A stretch of 64,000 bases of DNA from Clostridia bacterium (GTDB taxonomy: Bacteria > Bacillota > Clostridia > Oscillospirales > Acutalibacteraceae), in contig JAFYNR010000020.1 of assembly GCA_017548045.1 (NCBI GenBank), positions 27,314 through 91,313 on the forward strand, in the 5' to 3' direction. Numbering within the stretch: position 1 is the first letter of the stretch; each line of letters begins with the position of its first letter. Below the pieces are notes generated by a model. It saw only the letters and a program-made list of their open reading frames with translations, did not search any database and was not told the DNA's origin. The translations under genes were made by a program, and so were the position numbers. Below are positions 1 through 8,459 of the stretch, piece by piece.

Positions 1-1
1 C

Positions 2-1234
2 ATTGAGGAGCATAACCAGAAGCGTCTGCTTGAAGAAATCGAGCTGCCTCTGGCAAAGGTTCTTGCTTCAATGGAACGTGAGGGCTTCCTCGTTGATGCA
101 CAGGGTATTGAAAAATTCGGCATTGAGCTTCAAGGCAGAATTGAAATTCTCGTTAAAGAAATATATGAAGAAGCAGGCTGTGAATTCAATCTTAACTCAC
201 CCAAGCAGCTTGGCGAAGCCCTGTTTGTGAAAATGGGTCTGCCTGCAAAGAAAAAGACAAAAAGCGGCTATTCCACCAATGCGGAGGTTCTTGAGGGCTT
301 GGCGGCGGATTACCCCGTTGTTGCAAAAATCCTTGAATACCGCAGTCTGGCAAAGCTTAAATCAACCTATTGCGACGGCTTGCTGAAGGTTATCGGTGAG
401 GACGGCAGAATCCGTTCAACCCTTAATCAGACCGAAACCCGCACAGGCAGAATTTCGTCAACCGAACCTAACTTGCAGAATATTCCCGTGCGTTCCGAGC
501 TTGGCAGAGAAATGAGAAAATTCTTCAGAGCCAAGGACGGCTGTGTGCTGATTGACGCGGACTATTCTCAGATTGAGCTTCGTGTGCTTGCCCATATGGC
601 AAACGATAAAAATATGATTGAAGCCTTCAATAACGGTGACGATATCCATGCCATCACCGCATCTCAGGTGTTCGATATGCCTCTTATGATGGTGACTCCG
701 CTTATGCGAAGCCGTGCAAAGGCGGTTAACTTCGGCATTGTTTACGGCATCGGTGCGTTCTCGCTGGCAAAGGATATCGGCGTTACCCGTGCAGAGGCGG
801 ACAGCTACATCAAGGGCTACCTTGCCCATTTCAGCGGTGTGCGTAAATATATGACGGACGTTGTTGAAAAAGCAAAAGAAAACGGCTACGTTGAAACCGT
901 GTTTGCCCGCCGCAGATATCTGCCCGAGCTTTCATCCTCAAACGGAATGATGCGTGCCTTCGGTGAAAGGGTTGCGCTGAATATGCCCATTCAGGGTACG
1001 GCGGCGGATATCATCAAAATAGCAATGATAAGAGTCTGGGAAAAGCTGAAAGAACAGTGCCTCAGTGCAAGGCTTATTATGCAGGTGCACGACGAGCTTA
1101 TTGTTGAAGCCCCCGAAAGCGAAGCCAAAATCGTTGCAGGCATTGTGAAAAAAGAAATGGAAAACGCTGTTAAGATGCGTGTTGCAATGCAGGCAGATGT
1201 AGGCGTAGGCAAAACGTGGTACGAATCAAAATAA
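2..1234 (+). CDS. polA: DNA polymerase I, C-terminal part (gene enters from the left edge)
   Basis: DNA polymerase I fills gaps and removes Okazaki primers during replication and excision repair. The reading frame is already open at base 2 and begins in the middle of the protein, so only the 5'-truncated gene is present. All three family A polymerase motifs are visible: motif A (DADYSQIELR) near bases 550-585, the O-helix motif B (RSRAKAVNFGIVYG) near 705-755, and motif C (MQVHDELIVEAP) near 1078-1115. The segment that would show whether the 3'-5' exonuclease domain is active lies outside the window. A phosphatase gene begins 15 bases after the stop, behind its own AAGGA site, so the following genes may be cotranscribed. 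Family assignment is certain. Confidence 0.97.
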   Translation: MEEHNQKRLLEEIELPLAKVLASMEREGFLVDAQGIEKFGIELQGRIEILVKEIYEEAGCEFNLNSPKQLGEALFVKMGLPAKKKTKSGYSTNAEVLEGLAADYPVVAKILEYRSLAKLKSTYCDGLLKVIGEDGRIRSTLNQTETRTGRISSTEPNLQNIPVRSELGREMRKFFRAKDGCVLIDADYSQIELRVLAHMANDKNMIEAFNNGDDIHAITASQVFDMPLMMVTPLMRSRAKAVNFGIVYGIGAFSLAKDIGVTRAEADSYIKGYLAHFSGVRKYMTDVVEKAKENGYVETVFARRRYLPELSSSNGMMRAFGERVALNMPIQGTAADIIKIAMIRVWEKLKEQCLSARLIMQVHDELIVEAPESEAKIVAGIVKKEMENAVKMRVAMQADVGVGKTWYESK

Positions 1235-1249
1235 CAAAGGAATAAAACT

Positions 1250-1678
1250 ATGAATATATTATTTGTCTGTACGGGTAATACCTGCAGAAGTCCAATGGCG
1301 GAGGGGCTTTTCAAAAAGCTCCTTGCCGAGAAAAACATAACGGATGTAAGCTGTTCCAGTGCAGGACTTTTTGCAATGACGGGGGATGAAGTAACCCCCA
1401 ATTCAGTGAAGGCCTGCGAAAGATTCGGTGTTGATATTTCGGGTCACAGAGCAAGGCGTATAACCTCCTTTGTGCTTGACGAAACGGATAAATTCGTCTG
1501 TATGACCTTTGACCACGCCGCAAGCCTATCTCTCTACGTTGACCCCGACAAGGTGCTTGTGCTGGGTGGCGGCATACCCGACCCCTACGGCGGAGATATT
1601 GAAACCTATATGATGTGTGCGAATTCCATTAAAATTGCCCTCAACGCACAGCTTGAACAGATAACGGCGGAGGATTGA
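1250..1678 (+). CDS. Low-molecular-weight phosphatase, probably YwlE-type protein-arginine phosphatase
   Basis: A 142-residue member of the low-molecular-weight tyrosine phosphatase fold. The P-loop CTGNTCRS places the nucleophile at Cys7 and the phosphate-binding arginine at Arg13; the general acid is Asp111 in DPYGG. In this family Thr at the fifth loop position (Thr11 here) instead of Ile is the known mark of YwlE arginine phosphatases, which reverse McsB protein-arginine phosphorylation. Arginine specificity is therefore inferred from one residue plus overall similarity to YwlE; no mcsB or clpC is in the window to support it. The gene sits between polA and rimI-tsaD with tight spacing, and its stop lies just ahead of the rimI start. 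Confidence 0.85.
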   Translation: MNILFVCTGNTCRSPMAEGLFKKLLAEKNITDVSCSSAGLFAMTGDEVTPNSVKACERFGVDISGHRARRITSFVLDETDKFVCMTFDHAASLSLYVDPDKVLVLGGGIPDPYGGDIETYMMCANSIKIALNAQLEQITAED

Positions 1679-1680
1679 AA

Positions 1681-2124
1681 ATGAATTTCACCGTTGAAAA
1701 AATGAAGGGGGAGCATATTCCCCGTGTTGCGGAGCTTGAAAGGCAGTGCTTTTCTCAGCCCTGGAGCGAAAAGGGTCTTGCCGAGGAGCTTGACAATGAA
1801 AATTCTCATTTCCTTGTTGCCGTTGCGGATGGGCTTGCAGGCTATATCGGTGTGCAGGAAATCTGCGGCGAGGCTTATATAACCAACGTTGCGGTGTTTG
1901 AAGATTACCGCAAAAGGGGGATAGGCAGAGCACTTCTTGAAGCCGCCTGCAAGGGTGCGGAAGGCAGAGGGTGTGAATTTATAACCCTTGAAGTCCGCGA
2001 AAGCAATCTTTCCGCAATCGCTCTTTATGAATCTGAGGGCTTTGAGGTTGCGGGCGTAAGAAAGAATTTTTATTCCGACCCCACGGAAAACGGAATTATT
2101 TATACGAAAAATTTTGAGAGGTAA
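1681..2124 (+). CDS. rimI: Ribosomal-protein-alanine N-acetyltransferase
   Basis: GNAT-fold acetyltransferase of 147 residues. In the family it acetylates the N-terminal alanine of ribosomal protein bS18 using acetyl-CoA. The acetyl-CoA pyrophosphate loop reads YRKRGIGRAL at about residues 76-85, followed by the typical LEVRESN and ALYESEGF blocks. I chose the ATG at 1681 because GGAGG at 1669-1673 lies seven bases upstream; a TTG at 1675 would leave almost no spacing. It is followed four bases later by tsaD, the usual rimI-tsaD pairing in Bacillota, although the tsaB and tsaE genes that often precede it are absent here. Confidence 0.92.
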   Translation: MNFTVEKMKGEHIPRVAELERQCFSQPWSEKGLAEELDNENSHFLVAVADGLAGYIGVQEICGEAYITNVAVFEDYRKRGIGRALLEAACKGAEGRGCEFITLEVRESNLSAIALYESEGFEVAGVRKNFYSDPTENGIIYTKNFER

Positions 2125-2128
2125 ACAT

Positions 2129-3136
2129 ATGAAAATTCTTGCAATAGAATCATCCTGCGACGAAACCGCCGCCGCCGTTGTGGAGGACGGCAGAAAGGTG
2201 CTTTCAAGCGTTATTGCATCCCAGGTCAGCGAACATATCGTTTACGGCGGAGTTGTGCCCGAAATTGCATCGAGAATGCACGCTCAGGCAATCAGCGGCG
2301 TTGTGTCAAAGGCTATGTCCGATGCAGGTGTGGGCTACGGCGATATTGATGCCGTTGCCGTTACCTATGCTCCCGGTCTTATCGGTGCGCTTCTTGTAGG
2401 TGTCAATTTTGCCAAGGGTCTTGCATATTCGGCAGGACTGCCGCTTGTGCCCGTTCACCATCTCCGTTCACATATTGCGGCAAATTATATAACCCATACC
2501 GACCTTGAGCCTCCTTTCCTCTGCCTTGTTGTTTCGGGCGGTCACAGCCATATCGTTGCCGTCAGGGATTATACGGATTTTGAGATTATCGGCAGAACCC
2601 GTGACGATGCGGCAGGCGAGTGTATGGATAAGGCGGCAAGGGCAATGGGTCTGCCCTACCCCGGCGGTGTCAATCTTGACCGTATCAGCGCAGAAGGTGA
2701 CCCGAGCCTTTATAAATTGCCTCATCCCAGAGTTGACGGCAGTGAATACGATTTCAGCTTTTCGGGTCTGAAAACAGCGGTTGTGAATATTATTCATAAT
2801 TCAAAGCAGAAGGGGATTGAAGTGAGCGTTCCCGACCTCGGTGCAGCCTGCATCGAAACCGTAACCGACTGCCTTGTGAATAACACCGTGAAGGCGGCTG
2901 AAAGCTACGGCTTTGACAAAATCGTTATGGCGGGCGGTGTATCCGCAAACTCCCGTCTGCGTAAGCGTATGAGCGACGTTTGTGCGTCAAAGGGCTGGCA
3001 GCTTTATATGCCTCATCTTTCACTTTGCGGCGATAATGCGGCAATGGTGGGAGCCCAGGCTTATTATGAATTCAAAGAGGGCGAAATTGCAGGCTCGGAC
3101 CTTAACGCCTTCGCAACAATGCCCATTGACGGTTGA
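2129..3136 (+). CDS. tsaD: tRNA N6-adenosine threonylcarbamoyltransferase
   Basis: TsaD (Gcp/Kae1 family, 335 residues) transfers the threonylcarbamoyl group to A37 of tRNAs that read ANN codons. The N-terminal IESSCDET block (residues 6-13) and the metal-binding histidine pair in HLRSH (His111, His115) are present, as are the GLIGALLVG and FSFSGLKTA blocks. The ATG at 2129 is preceded by GAGAGG seven bases upstream and is preferred over an in-frame TTG at 2114 that would overlap rimI. It appears to be the last gene of the polA-rimI-tsaD run; no clear terminator follows, but a new promoter begins at 3203. Confidence 0.96.
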   Translation: MKILAIESSCDETAAAVVEDGRKVLSSVIASQVSEHIVYGGVVPEIASRMHAQAISGVVSKAMSDAGVGYGDIDAVAVTYAPGLIGALLVGVNFAKGLAYSAGLPLVPVHHLRSHIAANYITHTDLEPPFLCLVVSGGHSHIVAVRDYTDFEIIGRTRDDAAGECMDKAARAMGLPYPGGVNLDRISAEGDPSLYKLPHPRVDGSEYDFSFSGLKTAVVNIIHNSKQKGIEVSVPDLGAACIETVTDCLVNNTVKAAESYGFDKIVMAGGVSANSRLRKRMSDVCASKGWQLYMPHLSLCGDNAAMVGAQAYYEFKEGEIAGSDLNAFATMPIDG

Positions 3137-3202
3137 TTATCGGTAAATTTTATCGAAAAATGAATTTTAAGGAATAAATTTATGCAAAAATTGCATATCA
3201 TA

Positions 3203-3230
3203 TTGACTTTACAAAAAACTATGATATAAT
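3203..3230 (+). promoter_or_regulatory. Promoter for pckG
   Basis: TTGACT at 3203-3208 and TATAAT at 3225-3230 are separated by 16 bases. The start would fall near 3237, giving a leader of about 115 bases with no structure I can name. The rest of the 3137-3351 gap holds nothing else I recognise. Confidence 0.75.
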
Positions 3231-3351
3231 TATAGTGGGTGAGGATGAGAATGAAGTTTGATGCGTCTGTCAAGTCGCACAAAATCCGATTTTTTGTCTG
3301 CTCAAATATGTTTAATTTTAGTATATTTCCCCGTGTGAAAGGAGAAAAACT

Positions 3352-5130
3352 ATGGAAAATATGACCACCAACAAAAGCATTCTTTCATGGATTAACGAAA
3401 AAGTTGAACTCGTTAAGCCCGATAAGATCGTATGGATCGACGGCTCACAGGAGCAGATCGAAGCCCTCCGTGCAGAGGCTTGCTCAACAGGCGAAATGAT
3501 TAAGCTCAATCAGGAGCTTCTTCCCGATTGCTACCTTCACAGAACCGCTGTTAACGACGTTGCACGTGTTGAAGGCAGAACCTTCATCTGCGCTCCTTCA
3601 AAGGAAGAAGCAGGCCCCACCAACAACTGGATGGATCCTGCAGAAGCATATGAAATGCTTTACGCTATTGCCAAGGACAGCTACAAGGGCAGAACAATGT
3701 ACGTAATTCCCTATTCAATGGGTCCCGTAGGCTCAAAGTTCTCAAAAATCGGCATTGAGCTCACAGACTCAATCTACGTTGTTCTTAATATGGTTATCAT
3801 GACAAGAGTAGGCACAGACGTTCTCAAGGCTCTCGGCGACAGTGAGGATTGGGTTCGCGGCCTTCACTGCAGATGCGATATTGACGAAGAGAAGAGATAC
3901 ATCTGCCAGTTCCCCCAGGATAACACAATCATCTCGGTTAACTCAGGCTACGGCGGAAACGTTCTTCTCGGCAAGAAGTGCTTTGCACTCCGTATTGCTT
4001 CATACCAGGGCAAGAACGAAGGCTGGCAGGCAGAGCATATGCTCATTCTCGGCCTCCAGAAGCCCGACGGCGAAATCAGATACATCTGTGCCGCATTCCC
4101 CTCAGCCTGCGGTAAGACCAACCTTGCTATGCTTATTCCTCCCGAGGGATATTATAAGAACGGCTACCGCGTATGGTGCGTAGGTGACGACATTTCATGG
4201 ATCCGTAAGGGTGAAGACGGCAGACTCTATGCAATCAACCCCGAAAACGGCTTCTTCGGCGTTGCTCCCGGCACAAACGAAAAGTCAAATCCCAATGCTC
4301 TTGCTTCAACAAGAAAGGGCACAATCTTCACAAACGTTGCTCATAACCTTGACAACAACACTGTTTGGTGGGAAGGTCTTGACAAGAATCCTCCCGCAAA
4401 CGCAATCGAGTGGAAGGGCAATCCCTGGAACGGTCAGGAAAGCGAAGAAAAGGGTGCACATCCCAACAGCCGTTTCACAGCTCCCGCTGTAAACTGCCCC
4501 TGCATCAGCTCAGAGTTTGAGAATCCCGACGGTGTTCCCATCTCGGCTATCGTATTCGGCGGCAGACGTGCAAAGCTTGCTCCCCTCGTATATCAGTCAA
4601 GAGACTGGAACCACGGTGTATTCGTAGGCTCAATCATGGCTTCTGAAACAACAGCTGCAGCAGCAGGTGCAGTCGGTGTTGTTCGCCGTGACCCCATGGC
4701 AATGCTTCCCTTCTGCGGCTACAATATGGCAGATTACTGGCAGCACTGGATCAACATCGGTGCAGGTCTTGAAGCCGATAAGGCTCCCAAGATCTTCAAC
4801 GTTAACTGGTTCCGTAAGGATGACGACGGCAACTTCCTGTGGCCCGGCTTCGGCGATAACCTTCGTGTTCTCGATTGGATTATTGACCGTTGCGAAGGCA
4901 AGGTAGATGCAGTTGAAACCTCAATCGGCTTTGTTCCCAAGGCAGAGGATATCAACCTTGAAGGCATCGAAGATGAAGTGAGCGATGCTCAGCTTAAAGA
5001 AATCCTCAGCGTTGACAATGCTCTCTGGGCAGACGAAATCGCAGGTATTGAGGAATTCTACGGCAAGTTTGACAGACTTCCCGAAACCCTCAAGTCAGAG
5101 CTTGAAACTCTCAAGGCAAACATTCAGTAA
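3352..5130 (+). CDS. pckG: Phosphoenolpyruvate carboxykinase (GTP)
   Basis: Interconverts oxaloacetate plus GTP with PEP, CO2 and GDP. In anaerobes it can run toward oxaloacetate for succinate or towards gluconeogenesis. At 592 residues it has the length of the GTP-dependent class. Signature blocks are the kinase-1a loop FPSACGKTN at about residues 248-256, GDDISWIRKG near 278-287, and the GYGGNVLLGKKCFALRIAS region near 200-218. GGAG at 3341-3344 sets the ATG at 3352. Codon choice is strongly biased to C- and A-ending codons compared with neighbours, which suggests high expression. The gene stands alone between its own promoter and a hairpin terminator. Confidence 0.97.
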   Translation: MENMTTNKSILSWINEKVELVKPDKIVWIDGSQEQIEALRAEACSTGEMIKLNQELLPDCYLHRTAVNDVARVEGRTFICAPSKEEAGPTNNWMDPAEAYEMLYAIAKDSYKGRTMYVIPYSMGPVGSKFSKIGIELTDSIYVVLNMVIMTRVGTDVLKALGDSEDWVRGLHCRCDIDEEKRYICQFPQDNTIISVNSGYGGNVLLGKKCFALRIASYQGKNEGWQAEHMLILGLQKPDGEIRYICAAFPSACGKTNLAMLIPPEGYYKNGYRVWCVGDDISWIRKGEDGRLYAINPENGFFGVAPGTNEKSNPNALASTRKGTIFTNVAHNLDNNTVWWEGLDKNPPANAIEWKGNPWNGQESEEKGAHPNSRFTAPAVNCPCISSEFENPDGVPISAIVFGGRRAKLAPLVYQSRDWNHGVFVGSIMASETTAAAAGAVGVVRRDPMAMLPFCGYNMADYWQHWINIGAGLEADKAPKIFNVNWFRKDDDGNFLWPGFGDNLRVLDWIIDRCEGKVDAVETSIGFVPKAEDINLEGIEDEVSDAQLKEILSVDNALWADEIAGIEEFYGKFDRLPETLKSELETLKANIQ

Positions 5131-5136
5131 TAAATT

Positions 5137-5162
5137 AAGGGCAGCTTCGGCTGCCCTTTTTT
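5137..5162 (+). terminator. Intrinsic terminator of pckG
   Basis: The stem AAGGGCAGC/GCTGCCCTT closes on a TTCG tetraloop and runs directly into six Ts. Confidence 0.92.
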
Positions 5163-5174
5163 GCAGGTGGATTT

Positions 5175-5822
5175 ATGAAAAATTATGATGTGATTTTATT
5201 TGACCTTGACGGTACGATTACCGACCCCGGTATCGGCATCACCAATTCCGTTGCCCACGCACTGAAAAAATACGGCATAGCCGTTGAGGACAGGGCTGAG
5301 CTTTATAAATTCATCGGGCCGCCTCTGCATAAATCCTTTGAGGAATTTTACGGAGTTGACGGTCTGCAGGCGGTGGAATATTATAGGGAATACTACCGTG
5401 ATAAGGGCATTTACGAAAACGTTGTTTACACGGGTGTTGAGGATATGCTGAAAAAGCTGAACTCCGCAGGCAAAAAGGTGATTCTCGCCACCTCAAAGCC
5501 CGAAGTTTTTGCAAAAGAGGTTCTCCGTTATTTCGGTCTGACCGATTATTTTTATTATGCCGCAGGTGCAAATCTTGACGGTACGCTGACGGACAAGGCG
5601 GAGGTTATTGCATACGCTCTGAAAGAGGGCGGCGTGACGGATAAACCGTCGGTAATTATGGTCGGTGACAGAGAGCACGATATTATCGGCGCAAAGAAAA
5701 ACGGCATTGATTCAATGGGTGTTCTTTACGGCTACGGAAGCCGTGAGGAGCTTGAAAACGCAGGCGCTGATTACATTGCTTCATCGGTTGAAAAAATAAC
5801 CGATTTGCTGATGGACAATTAA
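5175..5822 (+). CDS. HAD-superfamily phosphatase, phosphoglycolate-phosphatase-like
   Basis: A 215-residue HAD hydrolase with an alpha-helical cap. Motif I is FDLDGT with the nucleophile Asp10 and acid/base Asp12; motif II is in VILATSKP, and the acidic motif IV is VGDREHD. The cap sequence and length resemble Gph/PpaX-type enzymes that hydrolyse phosphoglycolate or pyrophosphate, but substrate cannot be read from sequence. The ATG at 5175 has AGGTGG just upstream and begins 12 bases after the pckG terminator, so expression probably depends on readthrough or on a promoter I do not recognise. A bidirectional terminator follows. Confidence 0.88.
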   Translation: MKNYDVILFDLDGTITDPGIGITNSVAHALKKYGIAVEDRAELYKFIGPPLHKSFEEFYGVDGLQAVEYYREYYRDKGIYENVVYTGVEDMLKKLNSAGKKVILATSKPEVFAKEVLRYFGLTDYFYYAAGANLDGTLTDKAEVIAYALKEGGVTDKPSVIMVGDREHDIIGAKKNGIDSMGVLYGYGSREELENAGADYIASSVEKITDLLMDN

Positions 5823-5830
5823 TTTTTATT

Positions 5831-5855
5831 CACTTTGAACTTTGCACTTTGCACT
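5831..5855 (+). repeat. Heptamer tandem repeat (CACTTTG-like, 3.5 units)
   Basis: Three and a half 7-base units (CACTTTG, AACTTTG, CACTTTG, CACT) stand between the HAD gene and its terminator. The repeat is short and could be chance. Confidence 0.5.
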
Positions 5856-5883
5856 AAAAAAGGCACCTTCGGGTGCCTTTTTC
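5856..5883. terminator. Bidirectional terminator between convergent genes
   Basis: An A-rich arm with GGCACC, a TTCG loop and GGTGCC followed by Ts. A-tracts and T-tracts on both sides let it serve the HAD gene on plus and plsC on minus. Confidence 0.9.
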
Positions 5884-6522
5884 TTATACGTTATATTTCT
5901 TTATGCGTTCATATTCGGCTTCGGTGCCGCAACCTTCCTTGAGGCTTCTTGAAATAAGGGCCGCAATTTCTTTTTTGAGAAGTGTGTTAACTTCTTCAAC
6001 GGTGCGACCCTCTGTTGAAATGGGTGCGCCGATTCTTGACATCAGATTTTTGCTTCTGAATTTATAATCGCCCGTAACCGCAACGGGAATTATCATTGCC
6101 TTGTTCTTGCAGGCAAGTGAAGCCGCGCCGTATTTGAACTCGCCCAAAAGGTTATCGGTGCGGTTGCGTGTGCCTTCGGGGAAAAGTCCCAGTGCGCCGT
6201 CCTTTGAAAGAACCTCGGTTGCTTCGCTTTTTGCCTCGCTGTCGTGGCCGTTACGGTTAACGCAGATGCAGCCCGTAGCCCTGAAAAACCAGGCAAAGGG
6301 ACCTTTGAAGTATTCTGCCTTTGCCATATAGTTTATGGGTCTTTCGGTGGCGATTGCCGCCATACACTGATCCATAACGTGCTTGTGGTTACTGCATATT
6401 ATGATTGCACCCTCTTCGGGAATGGGGTGTTCAACAACAAGCTTCGGGTTATAAATGATTTTGAAAAGGGGAAGCAGGATTTTTGAAAATGCCTTGAATC
6501 CTGCATTGCCGCGGTGCGCCAT
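5884..6522 (-). CDS. plsC: 1-acyl-sn-glycerol-3-phosphate acyltransferase (PlsC family)
   Basis: Membrane-associated acyltransferase that adds the second acyl chain to lysophosphatidic acid in phospholipid synthesis. In its 212 residues the catalytic HX4D motif is NHKHVMD (His46, Asp51) and the glycerol-phosphate-binding block is LFPEGTRNR near residues 112-121. The ATG overlaps the stop of the upstream acyl-CoA synthetase in an ATGA arrangement, so the two are translationally coupled. Coupling to an acyl-activating enzyme suggests recycling of free fatty acids into membrane lipid, an inference from context. Some family members acylate other lysolipids. Confidence 0.9.
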   Translation of the reverse strand: MAHRGNAGFKAFSKILLPLFKIIYNPKLVVEHPIPEEGAIIICSNHKHVMDQCMAAIATERPINYMAKAEYFKGPFAWFFRATGCICVNRNGHDSEAKSEATEVLSKDGALGLFPEGTRNRTDNLLGEFKYGAASLACKNKAMIIPVAVTGDYKFRSKNLMSRIGAPISTEGRTVEEVNTLLKKEIAALISRSLKEGCGTEAEYERIKKYNV

Positions 6523-8231
6523 CAGGAAATTGCCTCCTTTGCACTTTCCTTTTGAAGTTTCATAAAGTCGATTTTGTTATATGCCGTCTTGGGAAGGATA
6601 TCAACAAATTCATAAAGATAGGGAACGCTGTAATGCATAAGCTTTTTCTTGCAGTATGCCTTGATTTCAGCTTTGGTTTCGTCGTTGCCTTCTTTGCCGT
6701 TTTTAAGGATAACGTAAGCCTTTGCAACTTCCTTCTTATACTGGTGAGGAACGGGAACAACAACGCACTTTTCAACAAAATCAAGCTCCTCGACAACCTT
6801 TTCAATCTGTGTGGGGTATACGTTGAAGCCTGAGGTAATCATCATACGCTTGATGCGGAGCTTGTAGTGAACGAAGCCGTCCTCGTCGATTGAAGCCATA
6901 TCGCCTGTGTGAAGCCAGATTTTGCCGTCTGCGTGAGTGCGCAGGGTGCTTGCGGTTTCTTCGGGGTTGTTTCTGTAACCAATCATAACGGTGGGGCCGC
7001 TTACGCAAAGCTCGCCGTCCTCGTTTGCAGGCAGAACGTTGGTTGTGCCGGGCTCAACGATGCACATTTCGGTGCCGATAAGGGGCTTGCCGATGGTGCC
7101 GGATTTGTAGCAATCGCCGACTGAAAGGCTCAATGCCGCAAGACCCTCGGTCATACCGTAGCCTTCGCAGAGCTTGACGTCGGAATTGTGGGCGGCAAGG
7201 AAATCGTTAACGCTCTTTTCAAGCTTTACGGGGAGAGTATCGCCGCCGCTGACCGCATATTTGAGGAAAGAGAAATCGATTTTGTCAATACCTTTTGCTT
7301 TAAGGAGTGCATCGTAAAGGGTAGGTACGCCGAAAAGCATAGAGGGCTTGTATTTTTTGATTATGCTTGTGAACTGCTTTGCGTTGAACTGGGGGATAAG
7401 CACTGAGCAGGCACCGAAGCAGAAGGAAACGTGAACACATACGCCCAGACCGAAGCCGTGGAATATAGGCAGAATTGCAAGAATCTTATCCTCAGCGTGA
7501 ACGTCGCGGAGAGTAAGAACAGCCTGAATGCCGAAGGCGTTGAAATTGCTGTTTGAAATCATAATGTCCTTGGGTGTGCCTGTTGTGCCGCCGCTGTGAA
7601 GAATAACCGCAACCTCTTTGTTCTGCTTGCCTGTGGGGGTGTATTCCTTCACCAGCTTTGAATTCTTCACGAAATCGTTCCAGGCAATGTATCTCTTATC
7701 CTTCTTGTCATACTTGAAATCCTTGATGCACTTGAGGGCATAAAGCTTTTTCATAACGAAGGGCATTGAGTTGCCGGGTGTTGCAACGATAACGGTTCTG
7801 AGCTTTGTTTCGTCAATGATGTTTGCGATTTTCTCCATACAGATGTTAACTGCAAGAAGAACGGTACTGTTTACTCTGTTGATGTGGTTTCTGATTTCCT
7901 CCTGCGCCGAAAGGGGATGAAGAATGTTTGAAACCGCGCCGATTCTGTTGAGAGCGTAAATGCTGATAACAGCCTCGGGAGTGTTGGGCATAACGATGGT
8001 TACGATATCGCCCTTCTTAACGCCTGCCGCCGCATAGGAAGCCGAAACCTTTTCGATTTTCTTCATAAGCTCACGGTAGGTGCATTTTGTGCCGAAATAT
8101 TCGTATGCGTAGGTGTCGGGCTGATTTTCGGCTGTGACCTTCAGCATTCCGAACATTGATACGTCGGGAATGTCAAAGCCGAGAGGAGAGTCGGGATTTT
8201 CGAATTTGAAAAACGGATTCTGATTTTTCAT
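6522..8231 (-). CDS. AMP-forming acyl-CoA synthetase (long-chain-like)
   Basis: A 569-residue adenylate-forming enzyme. The phosphate-binding loop is ILHSGGTTGTPKD near residues 210-222; the GYGMTEG block, the LHTGDMASID hinge region and the C-terminal lysine in ILPKTAYNKIDF are all present, so both half-reactions should be possible. The conserved SGTTG core has an extra-small SGGTTG form. It lies in an apparent operon: an ECF sigma factor and a small membrane protein are upstream, plsC overlaps downstream. A GTGAGGT site precedes the ATG. Substrate chain length is not visible; activation of fatty acids for membrane repair or remodelling is the reading that best fits the neighbours. Confidence 0.88.
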   Translation of the reverse strand: MKNQNPFFKFENPDSPLGFDIPDVSMFGMLKVTAENQPDTYAYEYFGTKCTYRELMKKIEKVSASYAAAGVKKGDIVTIVMPNTPEAVISIYALNRIGAVSNILHPLSAQEEIRNHINRVNSTVLLAVNICMEKIANIIDETKLRTVIVATPGNSMPFVMKKLYALKCIKDFKYDKKDKRYIAWNDFVKNSKLVKEYTPTGKQNKEVAVILHSGGTTGTPKDIMISNSNFNAFGIQAVLTLRDVHAEDKILAILPIFHGFGLGVCVHVSFCFGACSVLIPQFNAKQFTSIIKKYKPSMLFGVPTLYDALLKAKGIDKIDFSFLKYAVSGGDTLPVKLEKSVNDFLAAHNSDVKLCEGYGMTEGLAALSLSVGDCYKSGTIGKPLIGTEMCIVEPGTTNVLPANEDGELCVSGPTVMIGYRNNPEETASTLRTHADGKIWLHTGDMASIDEDGFVHYKLRIKRMMITSGFNVYPTQIEKVVEELDFVEKCVVVPVPHQYKKEVAKAYVILKNGKEGNDETKAEIKAYCKKKLMHYSVPYLYEFVDILPKTAYNKIDFMKLQKESAKEAIS

Positions 8232-8251
8232 TTTTTACCTCACTTGTCTCT

Positions 8252-8458
8252 TTATCTTGATTTATTTCTTACGTAGGGAATAACAAAGCCTGCCGCAATG
8301 GCAACCGCAATTCCTGCAGCGGCGGCACGCTTTTTGGTTATTATATTTTTGCTGTCGGCACTCTTGATAAGTCTGCCTGTGATTTCCGCCTTATCCTCGG
8401 GGGAGAGAGCAACGGAGCTGATGATTTTCATAAATTCCGCAGTCTGGATATCTGTCAT
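8252..8458 (-). CDS. Small single-pass membrane protein encoded with an ECF sigma factor
   Basis: 68 residues of unknown function. The first 45 are hydrophilic (LSPEDKAEITGRLIKSAD) and the last part, about residues 46-62, is one Ala/Ile/Val-rich membrane helix with a basic tail, so it is probably tail-anchored with the N-terminus in the cytoplasm. I use the ATG at 8458, which starts one base after the sigma stop and has AAGGAC upstream; an ATG at 8482 would overlap the sigma gene. Position and topology suggest a membrane tether or anti-sigma partner, but no zinc anti-sigma HxxxCxxC motif is present, and this role is a guess from context. Confidence 0.7.
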   Translation of the reverse strand: MTDIQTAEFMKIISSVALSPEDKAEITGRLIKSADSKNIITKKRAAAAGIAVAIAAGFVIPYVRNKSR

Positions 8459-8459
8459 A

